From positions 59,681 through 123,680 of the forward strand of contig NZ_MJAH01000014.1 of the NCBI RefSeq assembly GCF_001746295.1: a DNA stretch of 64,000 nt. The letters run 5' to 3'. This DNA is from Streptomyces sp. LUP47B (lineage in GTDB: Bacteria > Actinomycetota > Actinomycetes > Streptomycetales > Streptomycetaceae). Shown one piece after another: positions 7,936 to 16,904 of the stretch (the first letter of the stretch is position 1; every line of letters starts with the position of its first letter). The position numbers and the translations under genes are program-made. The notes under the pieces are model-generated. The model saw nothing but the letters and a program-made list of their open reading frames with translations. It made no database searches and was not told the origin of the DNA.

Positions 7936-8229
7936 CTAGCCGTAGACGATGCGCCGTAGCTGCCTGAGCGTGAGCTCGGGCGGTGCCACCGCTCGGTATG
8001 CCAGATCCGCCTCGATCCGTCCGAAGATCTCCGTGTTCACCAGGCCCTGCGCCTGGAGCTCGCGGTGGCGGCGACGGACGAACTCCACGGTCGTCTCGTC
8101 GAAGTAGGCGAGCACATCCTGGATCACCCGCAGCGCCTCGCCCCGGCTCAGGGGCGTGGACCGCGTCAGATGATCAACCAGGTCGTCGTGCACCCGGTAG
8201 ATCCTGGGGTACCGCGAGCCGTTTCGCAA
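7936..8229 (-). CDS. Conserved small protein upstream of glmS, unknown function
   Basis: 97 aa, mostly predicted alpha-helical and charged, with a conserved-looking core (RRRHRELQAQGLVNTEIFGR) and a C-terminal LRQLRRIVYG. No domain is recognised. The reading frame begins with TTG at 8227-8229 (GGCAGG 6 nt upstream), and no ATG is available in its first third. It precedes glmS by 12 bp in the same direction, so it is probably the first gene of that transcript. A perfect 16-bp palindrome lies just upstream. The constant neighbour suggests a link to amino-sugar supply, but that is inference only. Confidence 0.7.
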   Translation of the reverse strand: MRNGSRYPRIYRVHDDLVDHLTRSTPLSRGEALRVIQDVLAYFDETTVEFVRRRHRELQAQGLVNTEIFGRIEADLAYRAVAPPELTLRQLRRIVYG

Positions 8230-8235
8230 GAAACC

Positions 8236-8251
8236 TGCCCGATATCGGGCA
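8236..8251. promoter_or_regulatory. 16-bp perfect palindrome, candidate operator
   Basis: TGCCCGATATCGGGCA lies in the 114-bp gap between the small glmS-linked gene (minus) and the phosphoesterase (plus). Its perfect symmetry and position suggest a dimeric repressor site controlling one or both genes. The regulator is unknown. Confidence 0.5.
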
Positions 8252-8343
8252 AGGTGCTGTTGATGTTCTTATGGACGTCTGTTCGTAAGCTGTCCATCCT
8301 GCGTCTCACACCTCGTTGCTCATGGCGACGAGTTTCAGACGTC

Positions 8344-9921
8344 ATGGACATTCCTCGTATGGGCGTACCCGACCAGCTCGCCGAGCACATGAGCATGGCC
8401 GAGCAGCACGAGTACCTGCGCGCCAGATTCTCCCGGCGCAACATGATCAGGGGCGGCGCCGTCACGCTGGGCGCCGTCGCCGGTGGCGCGTTCGTGCCGG
8501 GCGCCGTCGCCCAGGCCGCAACGCCGACCCAGACCTTCGCCAGTACCGAGAGCGTCGACGGCGCCCTCGTCGCCCCCTTCGGCCGACACCTCGCGTACGG
8601 CAACGACGCGCGCACCGAGATGACCGTCTCCTGGCAGGTGCCGGTCGCGGTCAAGAAGCCGTTCATCCGGATCGGCGCCCGCCCCTGGGACCTCTCCCGC
8701 AAGATCGAGGCCGAGGTGCGCACCCTCTACACCCCGGCCGGCGTCGGCGCCAGCGGCGATCACACGCAGTACTACCTGCACGCCAAGCTGAGTCACCTGC
8801 GTCCCGGCCAGACCTACTACTACGGTGTCGGCCACCAGGGCTTCGACCCGGCCGAGCCGCACCTGACCGGCACCCTGGGCACCTTCACCACCGCGCCCGC
8901 CCACAAGAAGCCGTTCACCTTCACGGCCTTCGGCGACCAGGGTGTCAGCTACCACGGCCTGGCCAACGACAGCCTGCTCCTCGGCCAGAACCCTGCCTTC
9001 CATCTGCACGCCGGCGACATCGCGTACGCCGACCCGGCCGGCGCCGGCAAGACCGCCGACACCGGCTTCGACTCGCGCGTGTGGGACCAGTTCCTCGCCC
9101 AGACCGAGTCGGTCGCCAAGTCCGTGCCGTGGATGGTGAGTTACGGCAACCACGACATGGAGGCCTGGTACTCGCCCAACGGCTACGGAGGCGAGGAGGC
9201 CCGCTTCACGCTCCCCGACAACGGGCCGGACAAGGCGCACCTGCCGGGCGTGTACTCCTTCGTCTACGGCAACACGGCGGTCATCTCGCTGGACCCGAAC
9301 GACGTCTCCTTCGAGATCCCGGCCAACCTCGGCATCTCCGGCGGCACCCAGACCACGTGGTTCGAGGGGCAGCTGAAGAAGTACCGCGCCTCGAAGGACA
9401 TCGACTTCATCATCGTGTTCTTCCACCACTGCGCGTACTGCACCTCCACCGCACACGCCTCGGAGGGGGGCGTGCGCCAGGAGTGGGTGGCGCTGTTCGA
9501 CAAGTACACGGTGGACCTGGTCATCAACGGCCACAACCACCAGTACGAGCGCACCGACGTCATCAAGGGCGACAAGGTCGCCAAGAAGCTCCCCATCGGT
9601 GAGACGGCCTACTCGGAGACCGAGGGCGTCGTCTACGTCACGGCGGGCGCCGCGGGCCGCAGCCTGTACGCGTTCACCGCGCCGGACTCGTACGAGGGCC
9701 ACCTCAACGAGCAGGACTCGGTGGCCTCCTTCATCAACACCAAGGACGGCAAGGTCAACGAGACCGTCGCCTGGTCCCGGGTGCGCTACCTCAACTACTC
9801 CTTCCTGCGCGTGGACGTGGAACCCGCGGCGAAGGGCCACTACGCCAAGCTGAAGGTGTCGGGCATCGCCGAGACCGGTGACCGCATCGACCACTTCACG
9901 GTGGCCCGCAAGGCGAAGTAA
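8344..9921 (+). CDS. TAT-exported purple acid phosphatase-like metallophosphoesterase
   Basis: 525 aa. The N-terminus carries a twin-arginine signal (FSRRNMIRGGAVTLGAVAGG, about residues 34-60). A fibronectin-like N-terminal domain follows (about 80-180), then a calcineurin-like phosphoesterase domain with metal ligands in GDQGVSY, HAGDIAYADP, YGNHDMEAW, FFHHCAYC and NGHNHQYERTD. It should be folded in the cytoplasm with its metals, exported, and release phosphate from extracellular phosphoesters. The start at 8344 is chosen because it gives a normal leader; ATGs at 8359 and 8389 are alternatives and the Shine-Dalgarno is weak. It converges with the next gene with only 11 bp between them. Confidence 0.9.
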   Translation: MDIPRMGVPDQLAEHMSMAEQHEYLRARFSRRNMIRGGAVTLGAVAGGAFVPGAVAQAATPTQTFASTESVDGALVAPFGRHLAYGNDARTEMTVSWQVPVAVKKPFIRIGARPWDLSRKIEAEVRTLYTPAGVGASGDHTQYYLHAKLSHLRPGQTYYYGVGHQGFDPAEPHLTGTLGTFTTAPAHKKPFTFTAFGDQGVSYHGLANDSLLLGQNPAFHLHAGDIAYADPAGAGKTADTGFDSRVWDQFLAQTESVAKSVPWMVSYGNHDMEAWYSPNGYGGEEARFTLPDNGPDKAHLPGVYSFVYGNTAVISLDPNDVSFEIPANLGISGGTQTTWFEGQLKKYRASKDIDFIIVFFHHCAYCTSTAHASEGGVRQEWVALFDKYTVDLVINGHNHQYERTDVIKGDKVAKKLPIGETAYSETEGVVYVTAGAAGRSLYAFTAPDSYEGHLNEQDSVASFINTKDGKVNETVAWSRVRYLNYSFLRVDVEPAAKGHYAKLKVSGIAETGDRIDHFTVARKAK

Positions 9922-9932
9922 GCCACCTCGGA

Positions 9933-10826
9933 TCACATCCGCTTGAGGATCGCCTGCTTGGCCATCGTGAACTCCTCGTCCGTCAGGACACCCGTGCGGT
10001 GCAGCTCACCGAGCTCGCGCAGCCGGCGCAGGAGGGCATCGTGACCGTCCTCGGCGGAGCCGACCGGAGAAGAAGGCGTTTCCGGTCGTACGTCCCGTGG
10101 TGTGCCCACGTCGATGGCGGCGGCCCGGGCCGGGTGCGGAAGCCTGGCCTGGACCGCGGCCGCGACCAACGCCATCAGCGGGTCCTTCTTGAAGCCCCAG
10201 AGTTCCACCGCGTTGGGGTCGTACTTCGGCGGGGCCTTCGTCGGAGCGTGTCGCACGGTGAAACGCAGGTGGCCGTTCTCCAGGCCGGCGGCGGGCTGCC
10301 ACTCCACGGCGACGACGTCGGTCAGGGCGAGGGTGCGGGGCCCCGCGGAGGCCTTGGCGTCCTCCGTCTTCCAGTTCCACTCCAGCCGGATGTGCTCGCC
10401 GTCGAAGGCGGCGGTGCCGTCACCCGCGGACACGGCGAGGGGGACGGCCGGGCCCGCGAGCAGATACCCGTCCACGGGGTCGGTGGGGACCTGGTCCAGG
10501 AGCAGCGCGCTTCGGACCTCGTCCACGAAGTACTCGGCCACGCCGTAGCGGTCCGACTCCACGGTCAGCTGGTAGGGATCGTGCGGCTCGGTCAGCCGGC
10601 CGCCGGTCGCGTGCAGCAGGGGATCGGCGCCGTCGCGCAGCCGTAGCCTCAACCGGCCCGTCTTCCTGCCCTGTTCGAAGGAGACGCCCGCCAACGCGCC
10701 GAGCGGGACGACGAGTTCACCCAGCGCTCTGCGCAGCAGCCCGACGTTCTTGTCCCTGCCCGGAGTCAGCCGCAGAGCGTCGCCGTCGAAGACCCATGTG
10801 CCGTCCTTCTGGAGGATTTCCGCCAT
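9933..10826 (-). CDS. DUF4429 domain protein with C-terminal SHOCT motif
   Basis: 297 aa. Two related beta-rich DUF4429 segments (about residues 3-100 and 125-225; the first opens MAEILQKDGTWVFDGDALRL, the second has TAAFDGEHIRLEWNW) are followed by a linker and a SHOCT helical motif (LRELGELHRTGVLTDEEF) at the end. Both resemble PH-like or oligomerisation modules common in streptomycetes, and no enzymatic role is known. The ATG at 10826 is preceded at 6 nt by CAGAAT, suggesting a leaderless transcript. Confidence 0.85.
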   Translation of the reverse strand: MAEILQKDGTWVFDGDALRLTPGRDKNVGLLRRALGELVVPLGALAGVSFEQGRKTGRLRLRLRDGADPLLHATGGRLTEPHDPYQLTVESDRYGVAEYFVDEVRSALLLDQVPTDPVDGYLLAGPAVPLAVSAGDGTAAFDGEHIRLEWNWKTEDAKASAGPRTLALTDVVAVEWQPAAGLENGHLRFTVRHAPTKAPPKYDPNAVELWGFKKDPLMALVAAAVQARLPHPARAAAIDVGTPRDVRPETPSSPVGSAEDGHDALLRRLRELGELHRTGVLTDEEFTMAKQAILKRM

Positions 10827-10832
10827 GGGGAA

Positions 10833-10838
10833 ATTCTG
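10833..10838 (-). promoter_or_regulatory. -10-like element for a leaderless DUF4429 mRNA
   Basis: On the minus strand CAGAAT lies 6 nt before the ATG at 10826 and there is no Shine-Dalgarno. It is a weaker match (C for T at position 1) than the other leaderless starts of this window. Confidence 0.3.
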
Positions 10839-10893
10839 GCATTCGGGGCCCACTTGCCCAGCGCCTTGTCCAGGACGTCGTCGAGGAGAGCCG

Positions 10894-12666
10894 CTACCGG
10901 CCCGCGATGGGGTTGTTCAGCGTGCCGACCAGCTGGAGCGCGCCCGAGGGGTCCGCCAGGTCCACCATCTGCTTGTTGTTGCGCAGCTGGAGGCGGTTGA
11001 GGCAGGACAGGGCGAACTCGGGGGCGAACATGTCGTACTGCCGGAACTTCTCGGCCAGTTCGGGCACCGAGCGCTGGTAGTCGCGGGTCACCTCGGCGAC
11101 AGCGCGCCAGAAGTCCTCCTCCTCCAGGATCCCCTCGGCGGCGAGGTTCGCGGCGAGGAAGCGGAAGAAGCAGTCGAAGACGTCCGTGAAGATCGACAGC
11201 AGCTTCTTGTCGTCGGGGACCTCGACGCGCAGCCGCTCGACCGCCGGCGGCAGCACCGCCTCCGGGTCCATGACGGCGATCTCCTCGGCGATGTCCTTGT
11301 AGATCGCCCGCTCGACCACGCCGTCCTTCACGACCAGGATGACGTTCTCGCCGTGCGGCATGAACACCAGGTCGTAGGCGTAGAAGCTGTGCAGGAGCGG
11401 GGTGTAGTAGGCGCGGAGGTAGCGGCGCAGCCAGTCGGCCGGGGCGAGTCCCGACCGCTCGATGAGGGCGCCCGCGAAGGACCGGCCCTCGTGGTCGACG
11501 TGGACCAGCGAGGCCATGGTGGCGAGCGACTCCCCGTCCCGGAGGGAGGGGACCGGGCTCTCGCGCCACAGCGCGGCGAGCATCTTGCGGTACGGCGAGT
11601 AGCGGTCGGTGGCTGCCTCGTACTCCAGGTGCCGGTAGCCCACGGCCGCGCGCTCGCGGATGATCGTGAGGCCCGTCGCCTTCAGCACCGGGTCGCCCTC
11701 GATCAGCGCGGCGAGCCAGTCGTTGATGGCCGGGGTCGCCTCCATGTACGCGGCCGAGAGTCCGCGCATGAAGCCCATGTTGAGGACGGACAGGGCCGTC
11801 TTCACATAGTGCTTCTGGGGGTTCGACCGGTTGAAGAAGGTCCGGATGGACTGCTGGGCCAGGTACTCGTCGTCGCCCTCGCCCAGGCAGACCAGCAGCC
11901 CGCGGGCGACCTCGGCGGCGAAGGTGACGGTGAGCTTGTTCCACCACTGCCAGGGGTGGACCGGTATGAGGAGGTAGTCGGCTGGGTCGAGGCCCTTGGC
12001 GCGCAGGACGCCGTAGAAGCGCTCGACGGTCTCCTCGCCCAGCTCCTGGCGTACGAAGGACTCGTACTCGATGCCGACCCCGGCCGTGAACGCGGCGCGC
12101 GAGCGGTGCGCGGCGAGCCAGACCAGGCGGACCGGGCTCGCGGTCTCGGGGGCGTACGAGAGGTACTCGTGGACGCCGAAGCCGAGCCGGCCGTTGTTGG
12201 CGACGAAGCAGGGGTGGCCCTCGGTCATACCGGACTCGATGTCCTGGAAGCCGCTCTTCGCGAGCTCGGCGACCGGGATCTGTGGCTTGGTGAGCTTGTA
12301 GCAGGTGCCCGAGAGGGTGGAGGAGATCTCCTCCAGGTAGACCGGCAGGATCTCGTCGCTCAGGCCCAGGGTCTGCTTCAGTTCGATGAAGAAGTCGAGG
12401 GCGGCGAGGGCGAGTTCGGCACCCTCGCGGTGGCGGGTGATCGAGTCGGCGTCGATCTGCCAGTGGTCCAGGGCGCGGCGGACGGCCGTGAAGTCGTAGC
12501 GGGTCCTGCCGTCGTCGCTGCGGACGACGTAGTGGTCCTTGTCGGTCTCCTCGGGCTCGATCAGCCGCTCGTGCGCGAACTCGGCGAGGGCCTTGCGGAC
12601 CAGCAGGCGGTTGGCGGTCTCCCAGCGCTCGGGGGAGAGGTGGGCCACGGCGTCGGCGAGGCTCAT
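10894..12666 (-). CDS. desD: DesD, NIS synthetase of desferrioxamine biosynthesis
   Basis: 590 aa. An IucA/IucC-family NRPS-independent siderophore synthetase: the N-terminal ATP-binding IucA/IucC domain (about 130-370, with HPCFVANNGRLGFG and PVHPWQWWNKL) is followed by the FhuF-like C-terminal domain (about 400-560, with YDLVFMPHGENVILV). It adenylates succinyl-hydroxycadaverine and trimerises and cyclises it to desferrioxamine E or related products. It is the last gene of desABCD and overlaps desC by ATGA (12663-12666), indicating translational coupling. Iron repression would come from the box upstream of desA. Confidence 0.96.
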   Translation of the reverse strand: MSLADAVAHLSPERWETANRLLVRKALAEFAHERLIEPEETDKDHYVVRSDDGRTRYDFTAVRRALDHWQIDADSITRHREGAELALAALDFFIELKQTLGLSDEILPVYLEEISSTLSGTCYKLTKPQIPVAELAKSGFQDIESGMTEGHPCFVANNGRLGFGVHEYLSYAPETASPVRLVWLAAHRSRAAFTAGVGIEYESFVRQELGEETVERFYGVLRAKGLDPADYLLIPVHPWQWWNKLTVTFAAEVARGLLVCLGEGDDEYLAQQSIRTFFNRSNPQKHYVKTALSVLNMGFMRGLSAAYMEATPAINDWLAALIEGDPVLKATGLTIIRERAAVGYRHLEYEAATDRYSPYRKMLAALWRESPVPSLRDGESLATMASLVHVDHEGRSFAGALIERSGLAPADWLRRYLRAYYTPLLHSFYAYDLVFMPHGENVILVVKDGVVERAIYKDIAEEIAVMDPEAVLPPAVERLRVEVPDDKKLLSIFTDVFDCFFRFLAANLAAEGILEEEDFWRAVAEVTRDYQRSVPELAEKFRQYDMFAPEFALSCLNRLQLRNNKQMVDLADPSGALQLVGTLNNPIAGR

Positions 12667-13199
12667 GCGGTCACCCCCGTCGTTTCAAAGAAGCGTTCCC
12701 GGGTGCAGAAGCTCAACAGGGCTGTTTTCTCCGGCTTTTGGATCTCCCGCTCGGGCACGAACCCGACTGCCTCATTGAGGGCGTGGACGGCCTTGTTGGA
12801 GACGTCCGGTTCCACGACGACCCGCTCGACGGCCCGGTCCTCGAAGAGGTGGGCCATCACGGCGGTGATGACGGACCGGGTGAAGCCGTGGACGGGCCTG
12901 TCGGTCGCCGGGGTCAGGAAGTGCATGCCGATGTCACCGGGCCGGGGCTCGTACAGCCCGACGAGCTCGCGGTGGGCGGGGTCGTACTTCTCCATCAGGA
13001 AGGCGGGGACGCCCTGCTCGTCGAGGCCCAGCAGCGCGTGGTGGTGCTCGTCGGCCGCGATGTCCATGTAGGCGCGCTCGACGTCGACCAGCGTGGCGTC
13101 CTGCATCATCCAGAACGCGGCCTTGGGGTGGGTGACCCACCCATGCAGGAGCTCGGCGTCCTTCAGGGGGTCGAGGGGGCGGAAGGTGAAGGAGGTCAT
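12663..13199 (-). CDS. desC: DesC, acyl-CoA-dependent N-acyltransferase
   Basis: 178 aa. A siderophore-type GNAT (AlcB/IucB-like) with the conserved core RELVGLYEPRPGDIGMHFL and VVVEPDVSNKAVHALNEAVG. It acylates N-hydroxycadaverine with succinyl-CoA or acetyl-CoA, setting which desferrioxamine is made. It overlaps both desB (13196-13199) and desD (12663-12666) by 4 bp, so translation is coupled along the operon. The family and the position between desB and desD make the call firm. Confidence 0.95.
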   Translation of the reverse strand: MTSFTFRPLDPLKDAELLHGWVTHPKAAFWMMQDATLVDVERAYMDIAADEHHHALLGLDEQGVPAFLMEKYDPAHRELVGLYEPRPGDIGMHFLTPATDRPVHGFTRSVITAVMAHLFEDRAVERVVVEPDVSNKAVHALNEAVGFVPEREIQKPEKTALLSFCTRERFFETTGVTA

Positions 13200-14473
13200 A
13201 CGGAAAACTCCTGGAACGCGATCGTCTTCTCGACCGGGTAGTACTCGGTGCCGAGCAGTTCTCGGATGATGTAGCTGTTGCGGTAGGCACCCATGCCCAG
13301 GTCGGGGCTGGTGATGCTGTGGGTGTGGACGCCGGCGTTCTGGAGGAAGACGCCTCTGCCCGTCACGTCGATCGCGTAGTTGCGGGACACGTCGAAGTTG
13401 CCCTGGGAGTCGTACACGAGCCGGTCCTTGACCGGCGCCAGGAACTCCGGCTCGGCGTACTTGTAGCCGGTGGCGAGAACCAGACCCTGCGACTCGATCT
13501 CGAAGTCCTTATCCTGCTCCTCCTGGCGGAAGGCGAGCGTGTACGTGCCGTTCTCGTGACGCGCGCTGTTCAGCGAGGAGTTGGTGAGCAGGCGGGTGGG
13601 GACCGGACCGCCGAGGTTCTTCTGGTAGAGCAGGTCGAAGATCTCGTTGATCAGGTCGCCGTCGATGCCCTTGAACAGGCCCTTCTGCTCGGCGGTGAGC
13701 CGGTAGCGGGTGGCCTCGGGGAGCTCGCGGTAGTAGTCGATGTACTCCGGGGAGGTCATCTCCAGCGTGAGCTTGGTGTATTCGAGGGGGAAGAAGCGGG
13801 GGGAGCGGGTGACCCAGTTCAGCCGGTAGCCGTGGACGTCGATCTCGCTTAGGAGGTCGTGGTAGATCTCGGCGGCGGACTGCCCCGAGCCGACGACGGT
13901 GATCGACTCCTTCTTCACCAGCTCCGAACGGTGCTGCACATAGCGGGAGTTGTGGATGAAGTCGCCGTCCAGCCCCTGGCAGGCCTCCGGGATGTACGGC
14001 GGGGTGCCGGTGCCGAGGACCAGGTGGCGGGCGCCGAACTCCTCACCGGCCGCGGTTTTCACGACGTAGAGGTCGTTCTCGTACGTCACCTCGGTGACCG
14101 TCGTGCCGAAGCGGACGTTGCTCAGTTTGTTCGCGGCCCAGCGGCAGTAGTCGTCGTACTCCACGCGCAGCGGATAGAAGTTCTCGCGGATGTAGAACGA
14201 GTACAGCCGGCCCTTCTCCTTCAGGTAGTTGAGGAAGGAGTACGGCGAGGTCGGATCCGCGAGGGTGACCAGGTCCGACATGAACGGGGTCTGGAGGTGG
14301 GCGCCGTCCAGGAACATGCCGGCGTGCCACTCGAAGTCGGGCTTCGAGTCCAGGAAGATCCCGTCGAGTTCGTCGATGGGCTCGGTGAGGCAGGCCAGGC
14401 CGAGGTTGAAGGGGCCCAGCCCGATACCCACGAAGTCATAGGTCTTGGGCGTGTTTTCAGGACGCGCGGTCAA
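13196..14473 (-). CDS. desB: DesB, cadaverine N-hydroxylase (FAD/NADPH monooxygenase)
   Basis: 425 aa, lysine/ornithine N-monooxygenase family. It turns cadaverine into N-hydroxycadaverine using FAD, NADPH and O2. The FAD motif GIGLGPFNLGLA is at residues 16-27, the NADPH motif VVGSGQSAAEIYHDLL lies mid-protein, and the LATGYKYAEPEFL signature is near the C-terminus. It overlaps the end of desA by 17 bp (14457-14473) and desC by 4 bp. Confidence 0.96.
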   Translation of the reverse strand: MTARPENTPKTYDFVGIGLGPFNLGLACLTEPIDELDGIFLDSKPDFEWHAGMFLDGAHLQTPFMSDLVTLADPTSPYSFLNYLKEKGRLYSFYIRENFYPLRVEYDDYCRWAANKLSNVRFGTTVTEVTYENDLYVVKTAAGEEFGARHLVLGTGTPPYIPEACQGLDGDFIHNSRYVQHRSELVKKESITVVGSGQSAAEIYHDLLSEIDVHGYRLNWVTRSPRFFPLEYTKLTLEMTSPEYIDYYRELPEATRYRLTAEQKGLFKGIDGDLINEIFDLLYQKNLGGPVPTRLLTNSSLNSARHENGTYTLAFRQEEQDKDFEIESQGLVLATGYKYAEPEFLAPVKDRLVYDSQGNFDVSRNYAIDVTGRGVFLQNAGVHTHSITSPDLGMGAYRNSYIIRELLGTEYYPVEKTIAFQEFSV

Positions 14474-15899
14474 GGGACTCTCCCAGGTACTGCTCGGCGT
14501 GGCCGGCGATCAGGTCGAGGACGACGGACATGTCCTCGACCGTCGTCTCAGGGTTGAGCAGGGTGAACTTCAGGTAGTGGCGGCCGCTCACCTTGGTGCC
14601 CGCGACCACCGCGTCCCCGGAGGCGAACAGGGCCTTGCGGGCGTACAGGTTGGCGCGGTCGATCTCGGCCGGGTCGGTGACGGCGGCCGGGACGTAGCGG
14701 AAGACGAGCGTGGAGAGACTCGGTTCGACGACCACGTCGAAGCGCGGGTCGGCGGCGAGCAGTTTCCAGCCCTCGGCGGCCAGGTCGCAGACCTCGTCGA
14801 AGAGCTGCCCGATGCCGTCGGCGCCCATCACGCGCAGGGTCATCCACAGCTTCAGCGCGTCGAAGCGGCGGGTGGTCTGGAGGGACTTGTCCACCTGGTT
14901 AGGGATACGTTCCTGCACCATACGGCGCGGGTTGAGGTACTCCGCGTGGTAGGTGGCGTGACGCAGCGTCGAGGAGTCCCGTACCAGTACGGCGGACGAA
15001 CTCACCGGCTGGAAAAACGACTTGTGGTAGTCCACGGTCACCGAGTCGGCGTTCTCGATGCCGTCGATGCGGTCCCGGTACCTGAGGGAGGCGAGCAGCC
15101 CGCAGCCGTAGGCCGCGTCCACATGCATCCAGGCGCCGTACTGCTCGCACAGCTCGGCGATCTCGGGCAGCGGGTCGATCGAACCGAAGTCGGTGGTGCC
15201 CGCGGTGGCGACGACGGCCATCGGGACCAGGCCGTCGCGACGGCAGCGCTCCAGCTCACGGGCGAGGGCGACGGTCTGCATGCGCTTGTCGTGGTCGACG
15301 GGGATACAGACCACGGAGTCCTGGCCGAGGCCGAGGAGCTTGGCCGACTTCTTCACGCTGAAGTGGCTGACCTCGGAGGCGAAGACGCGCAGTCCGGCCG
15401 CTGTCTGTGTCTTCGCCTCCTCGCGGGCGAGCAGCAGTGCCTGCAGGTTGGACTGTGTCCCGCCGGAGGTGAACACCCCGTCCGCGTTGTCGCCGAGACC
15501 GATGCGCGCGGTCGTCCAGTCGATCAGTTTGCGTTCGATGAGGGTGCCGCCGGCCGACTGGTCCCAGGTGTCCAGCGAGGAGTTGACGGCCGAGAGGATG
15601 GCCTCGCCGAGCACGGCCGGGATGACGACCGGGCAGTTGAGGTGGGCGAGGTAGCGGGGATGGTGAAAGTAGACCGCGTCCCGGAGATACACCTCCTCCA
15701 GCTCGTCGAGCACGGCCGCCGTGTCCAGCAGGGGCTTGTCGAGGTCGATCCCGTCGATGCGGGGGCTGAGGGCGTCGACGGTGATTCCGGTGAACGGCCT
15801 TGTGGTGGTGGCGAGTTTGGCCGCCACCCGCTCGATTCCTTCGGTCACGGAGCGGCGGTAGCTCTCCGCGGTCGTGTCATTGAGCAGGTGCGAGCGCAT
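14457..15899 (-). CDS. desA: DesA, PLP-dependent lysine decarboxylase
   Basis: 480 aa, group II (glutamate/DDC-like) decarboxylase. It makes cadaverine from lysine, the first step of desferrioxamine synthesis. PLP-binding features: GVFTSGGTQSNLQALL, HVDAAYGCGLL and the Schiff-base lysine in VTVDYHKSFFQPV (about Lys293). The start is ATG at 15897-15899 after a GGAGGGCCCCC stretch. An iron box lies 67 bp upstream, so transcription should rise when iron is scarce. Confidence 0.96.
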   Translation of the reverse strand: MRSHLLNDTTAESYRRSVTEGIERVAAKLATTTRPFTGITVDALSPRIDGIDLDKPLLDTAAVLDELEEVYLRDAVYFHHPRYLAHLNCPVVIPAVLGEAILSAVNSSLDTWDQSAGGTLIERKLIDWTTARIGLGDNADGVFTSGGTQSNLQALLLAREEAKTQTAAGLRVFASEVSHFSVKKSAKLLGLGQDSVVCIPVDHDKRMQTVALARELERCRRDGLVPMAVVATAGTTDFGSIDPLPEIAELCEQYGAWMHVDAAYGCGLLASLRYRDRIDGIENADSVTVDYHKSFFQPVSSSAVLVRDSSTLRHATYHAEYLNPRRMVQERIPNQVDKSLQTTRRFDALKLWMTLRVMGADGIGQLFDEVCDLAAEGWKLLAADPRFDVVVEPSLSTLVFRYVPAAVTDPAEIDRANLYARKALFASGDAVVAGTKVSGRHYLKFTLLNPETTVEDMSVVLDLIAGHAEQYLGESLDRAS

Positions 15900-15965
15900 G
15901 TGGGGGCCCTCCGGTGGGGAATCCGTGCGGGACGGGGCAGAGCGGGGCGGGGCCCCGGGTTCAAC

Positions 15966-15984
15966 TTAGGTAAGCCTAACCTAA
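15966..15984. promoter_or_regulatory. Iron box (DmdR1/DtxR-type operator) for desABCD
   Basis: TTAGGTAAGCCTAACCTAA is a near-perfect 19-bp match to the DtxR-family iron box TTAGGTTAGGCTNACCTAA read on either strand. It lies 67 bp before desA and downstream of the desF stop, so the biosynthetic genes have their own iron-controlled promoter. Confidence 0.93.
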
Positions 15985-16040
15985 TTAACTCGGGCGGAAA
16001 CCTGCCTCATCAGTGACCGGGGTCACTTGGACGGGAGTTA

Positions 16041-16871
16041 CTAGGCTGCCCGCAGCTGCTCTTCGGTCATCCCCTGCCGCCAGTACCCGACGAAGGTGAC
16101 CCGGCGCCGGTCGATCCCGCGCTCCCGCACGAAGTGCCGCCGCAGCTCCTTCACGCACCCGGACTCGCCCGCGATCCAGACGTACGGCCGCTCGGCGTCG
16201 GGCAGTTGTGCATCGCGAAGGGCGCCGAGTGCCATGGGGGAGCACTGGGCGCCGGTCTCTTCGGGCACGAGCCAGGTGATCTCGGCGTCCGCCTCGGTCG
16301 CGAGGTCCTGGATGTCCCCGGCGTCGCGCACCTCCAGCCAGACACGGGCACGCCGGCCGGCGGGGAGGGCTTCGAGGATCGCGGAGACGGCGGGCAGGGC
16401 GGTCTCGTCGCCCCACAGCAGCACCAGATCGGTGTCCTCGGGCGGACGGAACCGGATCGCCCGGTTGTCGGCGACGGCGGGCCCGAGCAACTGCACCCGG
16501 TCGCCCGCGGCGGCACGTGCGGCCCACCGGGAGGCCGGTCCGGCGGGCTCGTGCAGCACGAAGTCGATGTCGATCTCGTCGGGGTCCCGACGGAGCGAGC
16601 GCAGCGTGTACGACCGCATCACGGCCCGTACGTCGTCGGGGAGTTCACGCCACGCCTGCCACCATCCGTCGCCGAGCTCGACGGGAACTCCGGGCTCGGT
16701 CCGCCCTTCGGCGGGGAGGAAGAGGGACAGCGACTGATCGCGTCCGTCGGAGAAGAAGTGCCGGAGGTCCTCCCCGGTGAAGCTGACCCGGACGAGAGAC
16801 GGGCCGAGCCGCCTCGTCCGTACGACCTGGAGGGAGAAGAAGCGGAACGGGGCGGCTACGGCCGTGGTCAT
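16041..16871 (-). CDS. desF: Siderophore-interacting protein, ferric-siderophore reductase type
   Basis: 276 aa, SIP/ViuB family. The FAD-binding ferredoxin-reductase-type domain (about 10-140, with the flavin motif RSYTLRSLR) is followed by a SIP C-terminal domain (about 150-260) that ends YVWIAGESGCVKELRRHFV and FVGYWRQGMTEEQLR. It should reduce Fe3+ from ferrioxamine in the cytoplasm after uptake. It lies 33 bp after desE on the same strand, so the two are likely one iron-regulated transcript. Confidence 0.92.
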   Translation of the reverse strand: MTTAVAAPFRFFSLQVVRTRRLGPSLVRVSFTGEDLRHFFSDGRDQSLSLFLPAEGRTEPGVPVELGDGWWQAWRELPDDVRAVMRSYTLRSLRRDPDEIDIDFVLHEPAGPASRWAARAAAGDRVQLLGPAVADNRAIRFRPPEDTDLVLLWGDETALPAVSAILEALPAGRRARVWLEVRDAGDIQDLATEADAEITWLVPEETGAQCSPMALGALRDAQLPDAERPYVWIAGESGCVKELRRHFVRERGIDRRRVTFVGYWRQGMTEEQLRAA

Positions 16872-16904
16872 GGGGCTACTCCTGAATCGGCGTCAACGAC
16901 GTGC

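Noticed and set aside
6043..7959. 638-codon plus-strand frame opposite glmS
   Set aside because: Shadow of GlmS, which has all catalytic motifs on the other strand.
7924..8300. glmS ribozyme/riboswitch
   Set aside because: The glmS start is preceded by a coding gene with a 12-bp gap, leaving no space; the glmS ribozyme is a feature of Firmicutes.
8065..8343. N-terminal extension of the phosphoesterase upstream of 8344
   Set aside because: It would place about 90 residues before the twin-arginine signal, cover the divergent promoter and palindrome, and cross into the small gene on the other strand.
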